Assembly (NCBI RefSeq): GCF_028858725.1
Contig: NC_084773.1
Coordinates: 4,764,350 to 4,828,349, forward strand
Length of the DNA: 64,000 nucleotides
Direction: 5' to 3'
DNA from: Colius striatus
Lineage: Eukaryota > Chordata > Aves > Coliiformes > Coliidae
Shown here: positions 1-14,500 of the stretch, in pieces
Layout: each line of letters starts with the position of its first letter
Position numbering within the stretch: position 1 is the stretch's first letter
Notes under the pieces: model-generated
What the model saw: only the letters and a program-made list of their open reading frames with translations
What the model was told of the DNA's origin: nothing
Database searches by the model: none
Made by a program: the position numbers and the translations under genes

Positions 1-3000
1 CAAGTCAGAGGCTGGTGGCTGACAGACTCCCAGTGCAGGTTTTGGCCCTGCTGCTTTTGTACTCACACAGAGCCAGTCGGAAGGAGCTCAGCTGGCATTC
101 AGTGCCACCCCCGGTTGTGCGTGCACACACATACACATGTGACTGTAGGTGAGGCCTCTGGTATGCAGCTCTGAGTCAACCAGGACTTGCAGGCTTTGCC
201 TTTCCATATGCCTTGTGTGTGGGAGAGATCCTTAATTGTGTGTCTCCCCCATATCTCTGCTGTCCTTTGGCAAGCTGGAGCTGCAGACATGAGGCCTACC
301 CTACATGCAGTTGTGCCTGGTAAATCTGATTGTTTCCAGCCCATGTCTTAAACCCCCAGTTAGTAAGTGCAGGAGGAGAGCTTTTACTCTGACCTGGTGT
401 TTGAGACTAGAGCTGTTGTCCACCATACAAGAGCAAGATGCATAAAATTTGTTAGATAAAACAGATATTCTCATTGTGCATCACCCTCCCCGTGCCTTGG
501 AACGGCAGGTGATGGATCACTCAAGTAAAAACACTAAGTGAATGATCCCCCTTCCTTCACTAGATCCCTTAAGTCTCTTCACTGCTGCCTTTTTCCTTCT
601 AATTTGCCTGAGTAAGAATCCAGATCAATTATCTAAAGCTTTTTTACCTGAATCCCAAGTCTTGCTGTCATGGGAGGAGAGTCATGAGTCAGATTCAGAG
701 CTGTACATCTGCAAAAATGTACTTACAGTTAATGAGTCTTCACAGCTGGGGTTTCAAAGGTCCCACTAAGCGCTCACATTTGCCTCTATTTTCAGTTACA
801 GAGGTATTGCAACTTACAGAAATGTTTTACAGGAATAATTCTGTTGCTGGGAAAGAGCCTGGCACATTCCCACCAGGGGCTGGTGGGGAGCACAGAGAGA
901 AGAGGCTCCAGACTTATTACTTTTACCATCAGTGACAACTTTTATTTCCCCTTCAGTCTTGCTACAATTCCCAATTGATTTTGTCTTCACTGGGGAATCT
1001 GTAATTATGGATGATGCTCCTGTTAAGCAAATGCCTCTCCATATTCTGTCCACAATTCTGCTCCCATGAAATCCTGTCTCCCTACACCAGAGCAGTTCCC
1101 AAATGCCTGGGAATTTGAGAGTTCCTCTTTTTCCTGCTGTTGATGCTTCCTGTGCCCCTTCTCCCATTTGGAGCATCCCTGTGTACTTGGGCAGGCGTTT
1201 GACTTGATCAGGTTTGTTCCATGGCTACAGTAAACACCAGCTCTTAAGCTGAACCGAGCGCCTAGTGGTGCCCAGTAACTCACTGTGCACACAGAGACCT
1301 GGAAGATAGGGTGGTTGGAAGGGATCATCTCCAAAGCCTCCACATGCCAATCTTCACTATGTTCTAGTTGAACTATGGTAGTTTGTAATTAGTGAAGCAC
1401 AAAACATACTTTTTGGGGTGACCCAAGCTATGACTTTGATCAGGAGAGGTGTAACCTGTGCATTGCCCCACATAGCTTAACTTCTCTAAATTGCCCTTGA
1501 TTGAACATGAAAAAAAAGGCCCTCTGATTATTTACATTTAAAGAAAAGAACACAAGAAGCAGTAAGATTTGTATCTGACCTGTCACAAGGGAAGGACGTA
1601 ACTTCTAAGTTCTCAGTAAAAGCCCAGTTGTCCTTAGATGATAACCCATTTTAATATCTTCCAGAGTAGAACTGTAAGATCATCTCCTTAGATTGAGAAT
1701 TAATCTGCATTTTTACAAGATGCAAAACCTGTGTTAGCTGAGATGTAGGTTCTTGATAGTTCAGTTATTTTCAGAAGGTTATCAGCTGTCCTTGTCAAAT
1801 TCCATCGCTTGTGAGCGCATAAATAGCAAAACAGTGTCAGCCCACAGTGACATCCCAGTCCCTCACTAGTCAACCTGCCTGTTTCTCAGTCATCTGTAGG
1901 CTGGCAATAAATAGCTTCTGCAGAGATAAGGTTTTTTTGATGCTGGTTAGTGCCTGTTTAACTGCCCCTGCCTGAAGAACAGTTCACTACATCCCTATCA
2001 TTTATAATTGCTATATTCTGGAATCCTTTTGTTTTACTCTGCACAGACCAGCATGTGCTCAAGATCATCCCCAAATTTGCTGTCTACAGATTTACCAGGT
2101 CCAACTCCCTCTATTCACAAACTCTGTGTATGTGGCCGCTGAGATTTCAGGGGCCTTCCTTTTGACTACCTTGTGCTAAGGAAACATCCATCTTCTGTGT
2201 TGCCCTAATTTTGTAGGAGAGTTTCATTCCACTTGTATTAATTGCTGCAGCTAAAGTAACCTAAATGCCCCCCTTATTAATTACTTTGTTGATTGCTGGT
2301 TTGGTGATTTATTACAGCTCAAAGGTCCCATCTAACATGTGAAACGTGATGGATTCTGTTAGTGGTAGTGCAGAGGTGTTGGGTGCAGGTTTGGCTGAGC
2401 TCTCCCACTGTCCTCAGGAAGCCCTTTGCCCTGGTAGGGCAGATGGGCTGTTGAATCGTTTGGCAGAACCCAGCTTAGCCCTTGGTGCAGCCTGATGATT
2501 GGTGGTGCTTCTGTTGGTCTTTTGTTACAAGTTGGCTGTCATTTGACTTGTATGAGAGACCTCTTTTCTGTCTGTGATGAGCTGTTTTTTCTTCAGGGAG
2601 AGACAGGTATTTTGAATGGAAAATGGGGTTTCTGCCTGCTAAGTCATGTGATTTCTCTTAAATATTTTCTCCCTCCTTTATTCTCATTTTTGAAAGGTTG
2701 TAGTGAGGTATGATGTTTGTCCTACTGCATTTTCTCTGCATTCAGGCTCGGTGTTTGCCCTGCTGGGGTGGTGTTTATGTCTGGGGACACCAGGTAGGCT
2801 TCTTGGAGGCAGCTTTGGGAATACATCCTATGGCTCTTGTTCTCCATATGTGTTGGGGTCTCTGTACTCCTCCTTCATCTGTAGAACAAACACACATAAT
2901 TAGCTTGTTACTGAGTGCAAGAAAATCAGGTGGGAAGTGAAATACCCTTCATGTGCTGTCATGTATCATAAAGGCAAGTGAAGAAGAAATGAGAAAGCCT

Positions 3001-6000
3001 GTCTCTGCTGCCTGGATATTTACTGTTTTCACTGAAGTAGAGCTGGTTGTTATACCTATGGAAGCAGAAGGGTTTTTTAAGCTTAATAGTAAATGATTAC
3101 TTAGTCTTGACTACTCATAGTATTGTCTCCAAATCCTCTCAGGCCTCAAACCTGGCAACTCTGACAGCTTTAGTATTTCCTAACTTTTGTTGCTAGTAAG
3201 TAATGTATTCGTAATCTTTTCCTCCTGTTTCTTAAGAAGGCAAAAATGGGAGAGCTATAGTGTGAACTTGGAAAAATATATACTTTGTAAGCTATTGTGG
3301 AGGTCTCCAAACCTGTGCTAGAGCCGTTGTTCCAAGTCTTGCTCCTGTGCCTCCCTGCACTGAGGCTGGCATGTAGCAGAGAGTGGTTTTCCCTGCCATG
3401 CTTTGCCATCCTGGTTCAGCTCACTGAGCACAGTGATACCTTGATTCCCTGCTTGTTTCTTACTGGAGAGGGCTATTTTATGCTTTATTTGAGCACATTC
3501 CACCACTGTGCAACTGGAAGCATCAGCCATGCGTTTCTCCTGCTCTGAGCCCGTCCCCTTTTATCCATTCACATCAGTGCTTTCCTGCCTTGAGTGTGAA
3601 CACAGCTTCTGGTACAGATCAAGCATAGCAGGATTTTCACTGTAGCTGTTGGTGTTAAAATCCACAAGATGCTGTGACAAACAGGCACAGCCTAGGACTT
3701 TCTGTCCTGAAAACATTCATGATAACCAGTCACAACTGTGTGTGGCTTCCCAGTGAAATACCACAGGAGCCTGTGGTTATCTGCAGAGTGCATCTGCGCT
3801 GGTGTAGCCTTGGAGTGTTGTTTGAACCCAGTGGTGCAAGGACTGTGGTGCAGTTTGTAAGAGAAAACGTGTGTCCAAGCATCAAAATTGTTTTCCTTTT
3901 GGTAGGATATGCCAAGTTGTGGAGGCTGACATTTTTTTCTAGAGTCTGCAAAATCCCCCCATGCAATGGAAGATAACACCAGCCTCAAGTGTATTTTCAC
4001 TTGAGCTGTCTGTTATCCATCATTTACTGGCTTGACAATGTCACTCCATCTCTTTAGCTTTAACCTGCATTTGAGGGTGGTGGTGACAATGGAGTGTGTC
4101 CACAAATACACTGAAATGTGTTTGCATGTTAGCCTATGAGTGCCTGGCTTCTGATATGTCCTCCTTGGATTACCAGCTGACGTGATCTGCTTTTCTTCTT
4201 GTATGTGAGGTGTGGATTTTGCTCAGGATGTACTGTTAGCACACATCTGGTTTTTTCCCTGTTAAACCTGCCCTGCTTTTGTCAGTGTGCATTTCTACAG
4301 TTAGCTTTTGGAGTCTTCCACTTGCAATGTGTGTATAGAGAGGGGTAAAGCTTGTACCCAGGAACGGTTTCTTCTGTAAACATCCAAATGCCTGTAAACA
4401 TCCAAATGCTTTGGGAAATGTACATGTTGTGGAGAAATTGTTCTGACCCAAGTGACCTGTGCTACCTTGTAATCAGATGAGTGGATTTCCAGATAGCAGA
4501 GCTGCTTTGGGGTGGTTTTTTGTGTCTGATTCAGTGTGTGACGTTGTCATGAGCTCCTGCTGGTTTAGATCACTGAGGCTTGACATGTTGAGTCAATCAT
4601 TTGTTCGTTGCCGCTTGTGTCTCACTAATCACTGCATGGTTCCGTCATGTAATTGGAGTCGTAAGCCCCTGAGCTCCATGGGGAAGGCTGCAGGGGAGGC
4701 TCCTGGTGCTGGGCAGAGGCTTGCCTGTGAATAAGCAGTTGGATCTGCCTGTGATGGCCTGTGACAGGGCTGGGGGTGTGAGTGTACCTGTGTATATCCT
4801 GCTGGGGTGTTACAGTGAGTGCACTGTCTGCTTTTCTGTTCGGAAGAACTGACTCTGTGTGCCACAGAGACCTTCCTTGTGCAGAGGAGCATGCCTTTTG
4901 TTGTAAAATGTAGCAGCCAGAAAATTCCAGTGCTCAAAATACTTATCTGGACCTTCTTCTCTCCTGTCATCTCAACTTCTTCTGTCATCTCAACTGTTCA
5001 AGCTGTGTGAATCCTCTTAGTCTCTCTTCCGTTGGCACGAGGAGATCGTAAGAGATCTTCTGCCAAAGACTTCACACACTCTTCCTTCAGCCAGTGGTAG
5101 CTGCCCATCAATGTGTTTTTTCTATCCTTACCCAGATGAAAAACTTACAGCCTTCTTGGCAGCTCTGTCCTTCCTTGCTTCAGGACACAAACCACACTAA
5201 CCAACGTATCTTAAAATAAGTGCACTTTTAACTGGAGGAGTTGTGAAGCTGCATCCTCTTGCCTTACTTGTGTGATTCCAGCTTGCCATGTCCCTCTATC
5301 TCCCTGCTCTTATTCCAAAATCATAGAATCGTATTTCCTTCCTCCTTTTTTCCTTCAGCCTTGCCTTACCCATGTGATAAGGATTGCATGTGTTTGCTGC
5401 TGAAGTACTGCTCTGTAATGGGATTGTCCCAAAGGATAGCTTCTGGGTGAGCTGCGTGGAACATGCAGCAGATGTGTAAGCAGGACTTCCTCAGTACCTT
5501 GGGTTGCTGTTGGGGATGTATGGCCCTGCAGGGTTATCTGAGGACACAAATATTGCTGTATATTGCAGAATTATATCTTCTGTGTGCTGAAGTTCACTTG
5601 GATTGCTGTATAAATAGGTTGTTCCACATAAAGCATCCCCCCTACCCTTCTTTAAAATGAAACTGCTGTCACTTTAGCTCCTGGGCATTTATGTTCTGGT
5701 TCTGGGCTTGTTGGGATTTTCTTGCTGATTGACATGAAGTAATCTGGGTGATGATATATCTTGAAATAGCCATTCTTTCCCTGTAGATCCCAAATGCCTT
5801 GTTAATCGAGTGTTTTGTTGTTGGGGTAGATGTTCTGTTTACAATGCCAGGAGCTTGAGCTGGCAAACGTTCAGGAATAATTGTGATTTCCTGAAAGCTG
5901 TTTAAATGCCTTGATCCACAAGTGGTTGCCAGGATGAGTGTCCAGTCCTCTCTGGTTGATTGATTGTGTGATGTGATTGATATGCAGGTAGTTTCAGAGC

Positions 6001-9000
6001 ATCACTCACTCTTGTTGGGTACCACACACTGCTGTGCAACATCTATAGGTGTGTGAGGATGGATCCTTCCTACACTGGTGGCTCCAAATGAGGAACTACT
6101 GTTGGGAATCTGGACCTTTGGTCGTGCTCAGTGTGGCTGTTGTAAAAATGGAGGTGCTTGAAAACTTTAGCTTGTGAACGTGAAGGGCAATGTGTACCAC
6201 AGATAAGGCTTCTCTCCCCTTCCATAGGACTGAAGTTGTATTTTAGAGCACTCATTGGTAGAGCAACACCTAAGAAATAGCTTTGAATCAAGTCATTGTC
6301 AGCATGGGGAGTGATTTCCATCACTGAACATAGCATCTGGCACACTCATCCTTTGAATTCAGTTGTAGGTGAGATTTTGCCTTGAGATAGAAAGCATTTG
6401 AAGTAGTCTTTGGATGCATCCACAGGCTGTAGATGCCACCCTGTGTGTGTAGCTATCAGGTCCTCCCCTCCTAAGGTGTTAATGATATGTGTAGGTGCAG
6501 TTTCACCTTAAAATAAAGAACATTGCTTTTCTGCTGGCTGCTCTTACCCACAGATTGTATGTTTTGAGCTGTGAAGATCTGTAGAAACCTTAAATATATT
6601 CTTGTGTAACCATTTGGAAGGTGTTTATCATTGTAGCATGAAAGCACTTCAGAGGAGGGTGGGAAATCAGCTGTAGGACAGATAGTGCGTTGCAACACTT
6701 GATAGACTGTGTACATGGTCAGAAGGTGGTTTTGGATTAAGATGTAAAATCCCTTGATCAAGCTCCTATATGAAAGTGAGCAGGAGTCATGCCACTAATT
6801 TGCTTTGATGCTTTTGAAGTTGTCCTTTAAGTAAGTTGGTGACTAAGAGAACTGCAGACACACTCTCAGACATTCCCTCTGTACTCTTGGAAGTGGATGG
6901 TGCTGATGATATGACTGAAGTTACTTAAAGGAGACACAGAGGCAGTGAGAGGGAAGTGTCTGTAGGGGTTCAGTTTACATGAATAAGTGTCTTGACGAGC
7001 AGACCATAACTTTTCTTTCCAGAGCAAAGACCATTTTACTGTCACGTTTTTGCCATAATGGTTTGCACAAGACCTGTCACTGTGAAAGAGACAGCAATCC
7101 TTCTCAGCCCAATCCCAGCAACCTCAAGGGGAACACCAGATATGTTTTATAAGCATATGAGCCAGATTATAGTGCTAAGACTCCATCTGGACTGTTTTGA
7201 TAAGTAGCAAAACGTTGTTGCAGTTTCCAGTTGATGAGTCGTTTTTGTTCACTTCAGCATCAGAACTGTTGGTGCTTTCATGCTATCTCAGTGGCAGTTG
7301 CTTTTCCTTGGTGCGCTGCTGATGTTGGACTGCTGGAACAAGGTAAAAGGTTGAGTCTAGAAGCAGAAAAAAAGAAAAAATCAAACTGCACAGTCCCTGG
7401 GGTTATGGAAGGCAGAAGCACTGTTTCCTTCTCTTAGAAGAGCAATGATCTGCCTGCTTTTCTGCAGAAACTAGGCAGGTTTTTTGCATGACTGGTTGTG
7501 GCAGTGTGAGAGAGATGGGATTCTTTTCAGGTGGGTATTTTAGTCCGTTTTCTTCCCAGCTGAGTTTGTGTCAGACCTTTTCAGTGTAAATCACAGAAGT
7601 TTGACTACCCTGAATTGGGGTGCATTCAAAAAGAGTACCTTGAATTCTGCCATTTTCTGCTCAGGGTGTGAGACTCACACAGGTTAAAGACTAAATTCAG
7701 ATATTTCAGGTTCAAGTATGCAAGATCAAAGCTGTGACAGACAGCAACTTGTATTTAGGAATTTCTGTTTCCATTTGACTGAAATTGGCCTGTTAATGTT
7801 CTTGAGTAGAAATGAAATGTGATTACAGTGGAAAATGGGGGCTGGCATACCTGAGTGGGCTATTGTATCATTATCCATCAATCATAGGTGACAGGAAACA
7901 GGTATTTAACACAGAAGGACACACAGTTATTATCTGCCTCATTCCCCTGAAAGCCATGGGGCACCTTCAAGACTATTATTAAAGCTTTAATACCCACAGA
8001 GATCACAGGAAACACTGTATGCTCCAGGAGCAGCTATTGGGAGCATTGCTGTCGTTCTGCATCTGTGCAGAACAAGAGAGCAACTTGGGTGGGAGAGCAT
8101 GGAGAGTGCTGTCAGATAATAACCTTTCTGAGGAAAGGCACAAACTTCCCTTGGTTCTCTCTCATTTCAGAGAGGGAGAATTTCATCTTGCTTCATATCT
8201 GGCAACCTGTTTAACCCCATATGTGTGAGTGGTACAGCAACCGAGACATCCTCAGTACCAGTGTGTCACCAGCTTATTGAATCTGTGGCTACACTGGCTC
8301 CCAGAGTGGGGGAAGGGAGGAAATGCTGAAACCATTTTGTACAAGAAGACACAAGAGAGAGATGGAAGGTTCTTCCTGGCTTCTGCAGTGACAGAAGCTG
8401 TACAATGTGTGGTTGACTCGTTGCAGGGAAGTGTCAGATGTAAAGTATCATTCTGCCTTAAGGTTTGTTTGGCTGTGCTGTTGCACTGTGTGGATGTGTT
8501 GACAACTACCAGATGTTGCATCCGAGTGTCCTCTTGCATCTCCATCACTTCGGGCCATGTCTAAATTCAGTTAGTTATGCCTTCCACAGGACGAATGAAC
8601 AGCTTCCAGAAGTACATTCCTCAAAAGAGAGGGGTCTAAAACCAAGTGTATCATGTAATAAATTACATTTTTAATGAAGGTCCAAGCTATAAAGCCATAA
8701 ACATGAGATTTAAGTAATTACATCTCTGAAACGAGCTTCTTTAGAACAAGAGGATGAAAGTAATTCTCTCCTGTTTTCATGAGGGAAATCTTTGGGTTTT
8801 TTGATGTACAGTCCATGTCTTAGCAGGGAATTAGCAATATTCAGATGGGCATCATGTACCAGATTTGAACCAGGATGGCAGTAACAGCCCAAGCAAACAT
8901 TTGATGTGCTTTTCCATCGAGGATCTCAGGAGCAGAGTTAACAGAGAAGGTAAATCTAAGTCCTCAGAATCCCAAGATATGTTTTGATACACATAAAATG

Positions 9001-11463
9001 AGGTTGAGAAGTCTCACTAAAAAGCTGTCTCACGGTGCAAAGCTGTCCATTAGTGATACGATGAGTAAGGTCCTTTACTGTTTATAGTCGTAGGGTTTTG
9101 AAAGCCTGATTGATTCTTCCTGCCTTACGATATCACTGGAGAAGAGAGCTGAGATTATTTGGCTGGTTTTGGCCCCTGACAAAGCATTCTTCTGTGCCTG
9201 GTCCATGTGACATTGGTGTTTTTTCTCTACCACTGCCTGCTTCTCTGCCTATTGCACTAATTTAGCTTCTTGGGTTTTCTTCCTTCTGATATGTGCTGAA
9301 TCCATCATTAAATGTAGGAAATGGATTCCAAAATGTTTAACAGACACCTCTTAGTGACAGGCAAATGTCTGATCCATCTGATTCTAAGAGGAGCAGCTGA
9401 AAGCATCACCTCTCTGCTGCTGCAGTGCTGTCTGCTGGGAGATGAGAGCTGCACAGGAGGAGCAGCAGGCAGTACCTGTGTTAGTCTGCCCTTGGTGTGC
9501 ATGGGCCAGGCTCTGTACAGCTCTGGCTGTTGCTGCCTGGCTTGATACATCCCCAGGTATTAGAGTCCCATGAGAGGTTCAAGTGGCAATACCTGAGCCA
9601 CCCACTACTATGCTGCTTTGATAGTTTAGGGAGATGTCTGTCCATTCTGTTTCCCCTTCCCAGTCCTTTAGGAATTCAGCCAAGCTGGAGAAATTCTGAG
9701 TTGTGGTTTTTGCCTTCCTTGGTGTTAGGGTTATCATAGGAACAACTCCTGCTCACTCACTTCTCTGGCTGGGCTCTCCTGAAGAGCTGAGGTCAGCTAC
9801 CAGAGCCTTAGAGCCTGGATATCCATGTAGGAGTGTTGCTTCTTCTGCCTCTTGTACCCTGAAAACACACTAAACTCCTTTATTCTGGGAATTCACTGGG
9901 AAGGAGGGATCTGGATGTACCTCTGGATGTTGTGCCATGAATGAACCTCTGGATAAACCTCTTAAACCTCAGTGCCCCTGTAAAGGAGGAGCTGCTGGGT
10001 CCTATGAAGAGCTGGCACCCACTAGTGTTACACTGCACACAAGCCAGGCTGCCAGAAGCTCATTTGTGCCCAAAGGGCTCAGATAGCTGTGTTCTCACAC
10101 TGTGCCAGGTTTCTTGGGTGAATATTGAGCAAAGATGTTAAAGCAGCTGTTTGCCAAATCACCTCCTGAGATGAATGAACTCTTAAGAGACAGCAGCCAC
10201 TCAGATGTAGAGCTGGTGCAGATGCCTGCAGATGTGCCAGCTGCCTTGCAGTTCTGTCCAGGTGTCACTGTTAAGGATCTGGCTTTAGCTTTTGGATGGG
10301 CTCCCAGCAAGGTCACAATGATGTGCTGGGAGTCTTGTTGAGACAGCACAGGTAAGTGTAGCGCTGCTGCTATGTTTCCTCTGGCAGCTGGCAGGATTCT
10401 TTCTCCTTCCCCTAGTCAGTATCACTTTTGCCATTAACTGGTAATTTGGGGATGTTGAGAAACAAAGTATCCAAGATCAAAACTGTCTTTTCATGCAGAG
10501 CTGCTCCCTCTTCACAGGGCTTTCGGTCTTTCAGCAGAGAGGCTGCCCAGCAGGGAGCTTGCCTGAGCTCTGGCTGCAGAGAAAGCTTTGCCAGTGAAGA
10601 CTCCGAGTGCTTGAATCAGTGGGCACAGAAGTGAGTCTGGAGGCATGTCTGGGGAAGCTTCTGGACTGTCCTCTTCCCCATTTACAATTGATTTGTTCTT
10701 AGCAAATGGTTGCTGCTGCAAAGAACCCCCAGCACTCAGACTGATTTACTCTGACCTGATTATGCAGGTCAAGCTGTGTTGGAACTGGTGTGTGATCCCA
10801 TGGTTCCACACTCCAGCAACAGGACATGCTGTTATGTGCTTTGGGGGTCTCTAAATGCTTAATCAAATAGGCCAACCTGTCTGGGAGTAAATTCACCTCT
10901 TTCAGGCAGAGCTTTCCATCTTGACCTTTTAACAGCATGATTTTGCATTGAGATTGCTCTTTGGTGTTTTGATATTGTGCTTCAACTCAATGAATAAGTA
11001 GCTGGGCCTTTCCTCATTGTTCTCCCAGCTTCCTTATGGCCATTGCTAATTGTCAGGTACCCCTGGGGGAAACAGGCAGGAAGGTCCTGGGCTGGATTAG
11101 TGCATTGTGGAAGAAGGTGGCTATGTAGCAAAGTATTGTGAAATATGTGCAGACACTAGAGCAGCATGTTGGAGAGAGAAGGGAAATCCCTGAGTTGGGA
11201 GCAAAGGGAGTCTTTAAAGCAGCTGTTGTTCAAACACAGTGTCCAGGCAGTAGACCATGATGAATCAAAAAAGGAATATAGATGAGGCAGAGCTGCGTAG
11301 ACCCTTCCCAAGAGCCATCTGTGACTAATAGTACTTGATGGGCTATATGTTTGAGTACTCTCAAGTGTTACTAGTTTGTGTACTTTTCAAATAGAGAATG
11401 GGGGGTTGACAACACCAAGACACCTGGGAGGATAAGAACCTGGAAAGATGTGTTTGATATGCA

Positions 11464-11521
11464 ATCATGGAATCATTTAGGTTGGAAAAGACATGGAAGT
11501 TCATCAGGTCCAACCATTAAA
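11464..11521 (-). mobile_element. CR1 LINE fragment, 3' end, reversed
   Basis: Reads atcatggaatcatttaggtt ggaaaagac...catcaggtccaacc, the reverse complement of a CR1 3' terminus. The sequence beyond it to about 11690 may be diverged CR1 but is not clear. Confidence 0.65.
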
Positions 11522-14500
11522 GAAGGCCATGTGCATGAACTTCTTAGCTTAGCTCACAGTAAGTCCTTAAGCATCCCTGCTTCTCTTTGGCTGTGGAATG
11601 GAAGCATAGCCAGTAACACCAGAGCACCAAAGTTGTCCCCGTTTGAACTGGCATCTCCCAGTGCCCCTAGACCCTCACTGTCTGAACTGCTCTGACCCCT
11701 TTGTACTGTATAGGAAAGGCTTTCATTTTAAAACTTCCACATTTTTCCAGTGATCCTGATCACTGATCAGCAAAGATGCCTTCCTCAGAGGGGTGGGGGT
11801 AGCTGGACGTTAGAATTAGCTGGGCAGGGAGACATCAGGACTTTCAGTGACAGCGAAAAGGTCCGCTTTGCTTCACTGGATCAAGGAAAACTTTCAGATA
11901 TGTTGGAATCTTCTTAAAGGGTGAAATGCAGAAGCCATTCATGTCACCAGCTGCCCAAAGCTGTCCCTAGAGCACGTGAAGCCCAAGGCACATGGTGCAT
12001 TTTCTCAAGCTGCAACACGTCGCTGGGAGCTTGACTGTGCCGACTGTTTTGGTGGTGTTCTCAGAGCAGGACTGAGTGTGCTGACAAGTGAAACAAATGC
12101 TGTGTTTAAAAGATAAGCACTCTGAGAGTCCTAACTCAGAAGTGAATTGGAGTTCAACATTCAGGCAGTAAATGTAGAGAGCTGGCGTGGTCTGAAAGGC
12201 AGTTTCTGTCTCTGTTTGCAAAAAGGATGTCAGCGGGGGGAGACAAGTTGAAGAAAGATACTGGGGCTTGCTGAAAAAAGAGTATGGCTGGTGTCCAGGG
12301 AATTTATAAATCATAGGAAGAAAACTGGAGATGTCTCAGGAGGCTAGATGAGATGTCTGGGGAAATAAAGTACTTAAAGGATGCAGACTGGCACTTCTGC
12401 CAAAGGACAAATCAGCTGGATAACCAGGCAGAAGGGGAAGCCTGAGGAGGGCGGCCTGGGAGCAAGTAGAAATGGGAACTTGTGTGTCATGGTGGATGGT
12501 CCTAGTGCAAGTGAGTAAAGGGTTTTGTATGAAAGGGGTTTGAAAAAGAGGCACTGAGTGCTTGCTGTCTGAAATAAAATAATCCTTAGATAGCATCTGA
12601 TATATTTAGCTACTGCATCTTTAGGACTCTCTAAGTTATCCTCCTAATGCCTCAGTTGGTGTTAGTGCCAGTTTTGTTTAACGTGCCATCAGTGATGTGC
12701 CTGACGTTCTCTTAACTCAGGATTGACCATGACATCTCTGGGTTCTCAGTCTCAGGCTTTGCAGCCTAACCTTGAAGCCTGTAAGCCCCAAGCATGCTGT
12801 CCTGGTCAGCCTCAGTTCACTGTTGAGTGCCTTACTGTTAAATGCTACATGGTGATGTCACGTGCTCTTCAGCTCCGTAGCGTCGCTGATGCCCAGGAGT
12901 CAAACATCCTTCTTTTCAGGTGACCACTAGCACAACATTACTGCCAGATTCATCTTGGTGTGAGTCTGGATAGAGACCTGTGATAATAATACACAGCCAG
13001 GATATTTGGATCCAGTTGGTGATGTAACCATTCCTCGGGGATCTACCACTTGTCAGACCATCCTTTTCCCCTGTATATCTTCTACTTTGGCTGTCAGCTA
13101 CTCAGCAGTAAAGCACCAGACACTGATAGATCAGGCCAATAAAAAGTCCCTGAGCTGCAGATGGTTAGTGAGCTGGAGAGGGAGGTTGAGAGCCTTGGGG
13201 AAGGTCCCACTACGCTAGGAATTTGGTTGTGCAGTTTGTGTAGGAAATGTGAGATTGCTGCAATGCCCTGCAGCAGGCTGGATGCTCTCGTCTCTTCATC
13301 TCTCCATGTCACACTGCTTTCTAAATGTTTAATTACAGATGGATTGTGGTTTGTTGGTTCACAGCTTTTCTCATCTGCTTTTTGTCAAAGGTAAGCAGAT
13401 GTACTGCCTGTTGCTCTGTGCAGTTGAGGCCCTTGTACAGCAGCTGCCAAGGAACTCAGAGATAAAAACTTTGGCATATGGAAAAAACGGGATGAGAAGC
13501 CAGTTTCTGTGGCTGAGATGATCTTGTTTTGAAATAAATCCAGCTGGTCTCTCATCTCCCCAGGTGTATTGGTGTTAGCCCTCTGCTCCATCCCAGGAAG
13601 CTGTGGGGGATGTGTGAGTTAGAGGGATCTTTGGTGTCTGACCCCATCTGCTTGCTCTATTCAAAGATGAATACCTGAAGGGGAGAGCCTTGTGCTCTTC
13701 CTGCCAGTGCCCCTCCAGTCTCTGCACAGAGATGCCAGTGATACAGTTACAAAATTGACATTGTGTTGTGGCTGGGGATTGTTAAATTTGCATTGATAAT
13801 CCATATGCAAACGGGAGAAAGAGCTGAAGGCACTCTGGTTTGTGGTTACAAGTAGACAACCCGACTTCTTCTGTCAGCCACTTGTCAGCTGTCCTGTCCA
13901 GTGCATTTGGAGGCCAGAGTTGGAAAATGCCCAGAGGATGGTGAGAGCTCACCTTTCTAGGAGGTGTTGCTGGGATTCTGGGCTCCCTCTGCATTCCCAG
14001 GCTGCCTCCTGGGATACTGCCTGAGCCTCCCCCAGGCAATAAACACTAGTCATTAATCCTTTTAAATCATTTAAAAATGATGCATGTGTAATGATTTTTG
14101 AGTAACCATCCTAATGACAGTAAATAGGCATAAGAGAGCTGCATTAACATGGAAATGAGGTTAATTCTGGTATTTTAATGTGACTGCTTTGCCATGCTGC
14201 CCATGAGCATTCTTCTGTCAAAATCTCCGTATGCAAAGGATATTTTCAGTTCATTTTTAACACGTGGAACCATGTCAGTCTTCCAACTTGGTTATTACTC
14301 AGCAAGAAGGATACCAGAACCTTGCACTTCATGGCACAGATATTTTCCATTTAACCAAACTGTGAACAGTGGAAAGAAATAGTTGGCTGAAGTGGTGTTT
14401 GGTGTTCTACTAGAGCTAGTTGCTGGAGGAGAGCTGAATGCAGTTTACTTGCAGTGCAGGCACCTCCCTCACTCCCTTGGTTGCTGCTCTGTGGTTGTAG

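Noticed and set aside
4374..4410. Direct repeat of aaacatccaaatgc (two copies) and similar short doublets near 4970
   Set aside because: Doublets of under 20 bp are common replication slips and add no information.
5318..5335. aaatcatagaatcgtatt, like the tip of a reversed CR1 tail
   Set aside because: The match does not extend beyond about 14 bases, too short to call a mobile element.
10135..10341. 68-codon open frame in the long intron, open on both strands
   Set aside because: No family recognised, no splice signals around it. Treated as chance.
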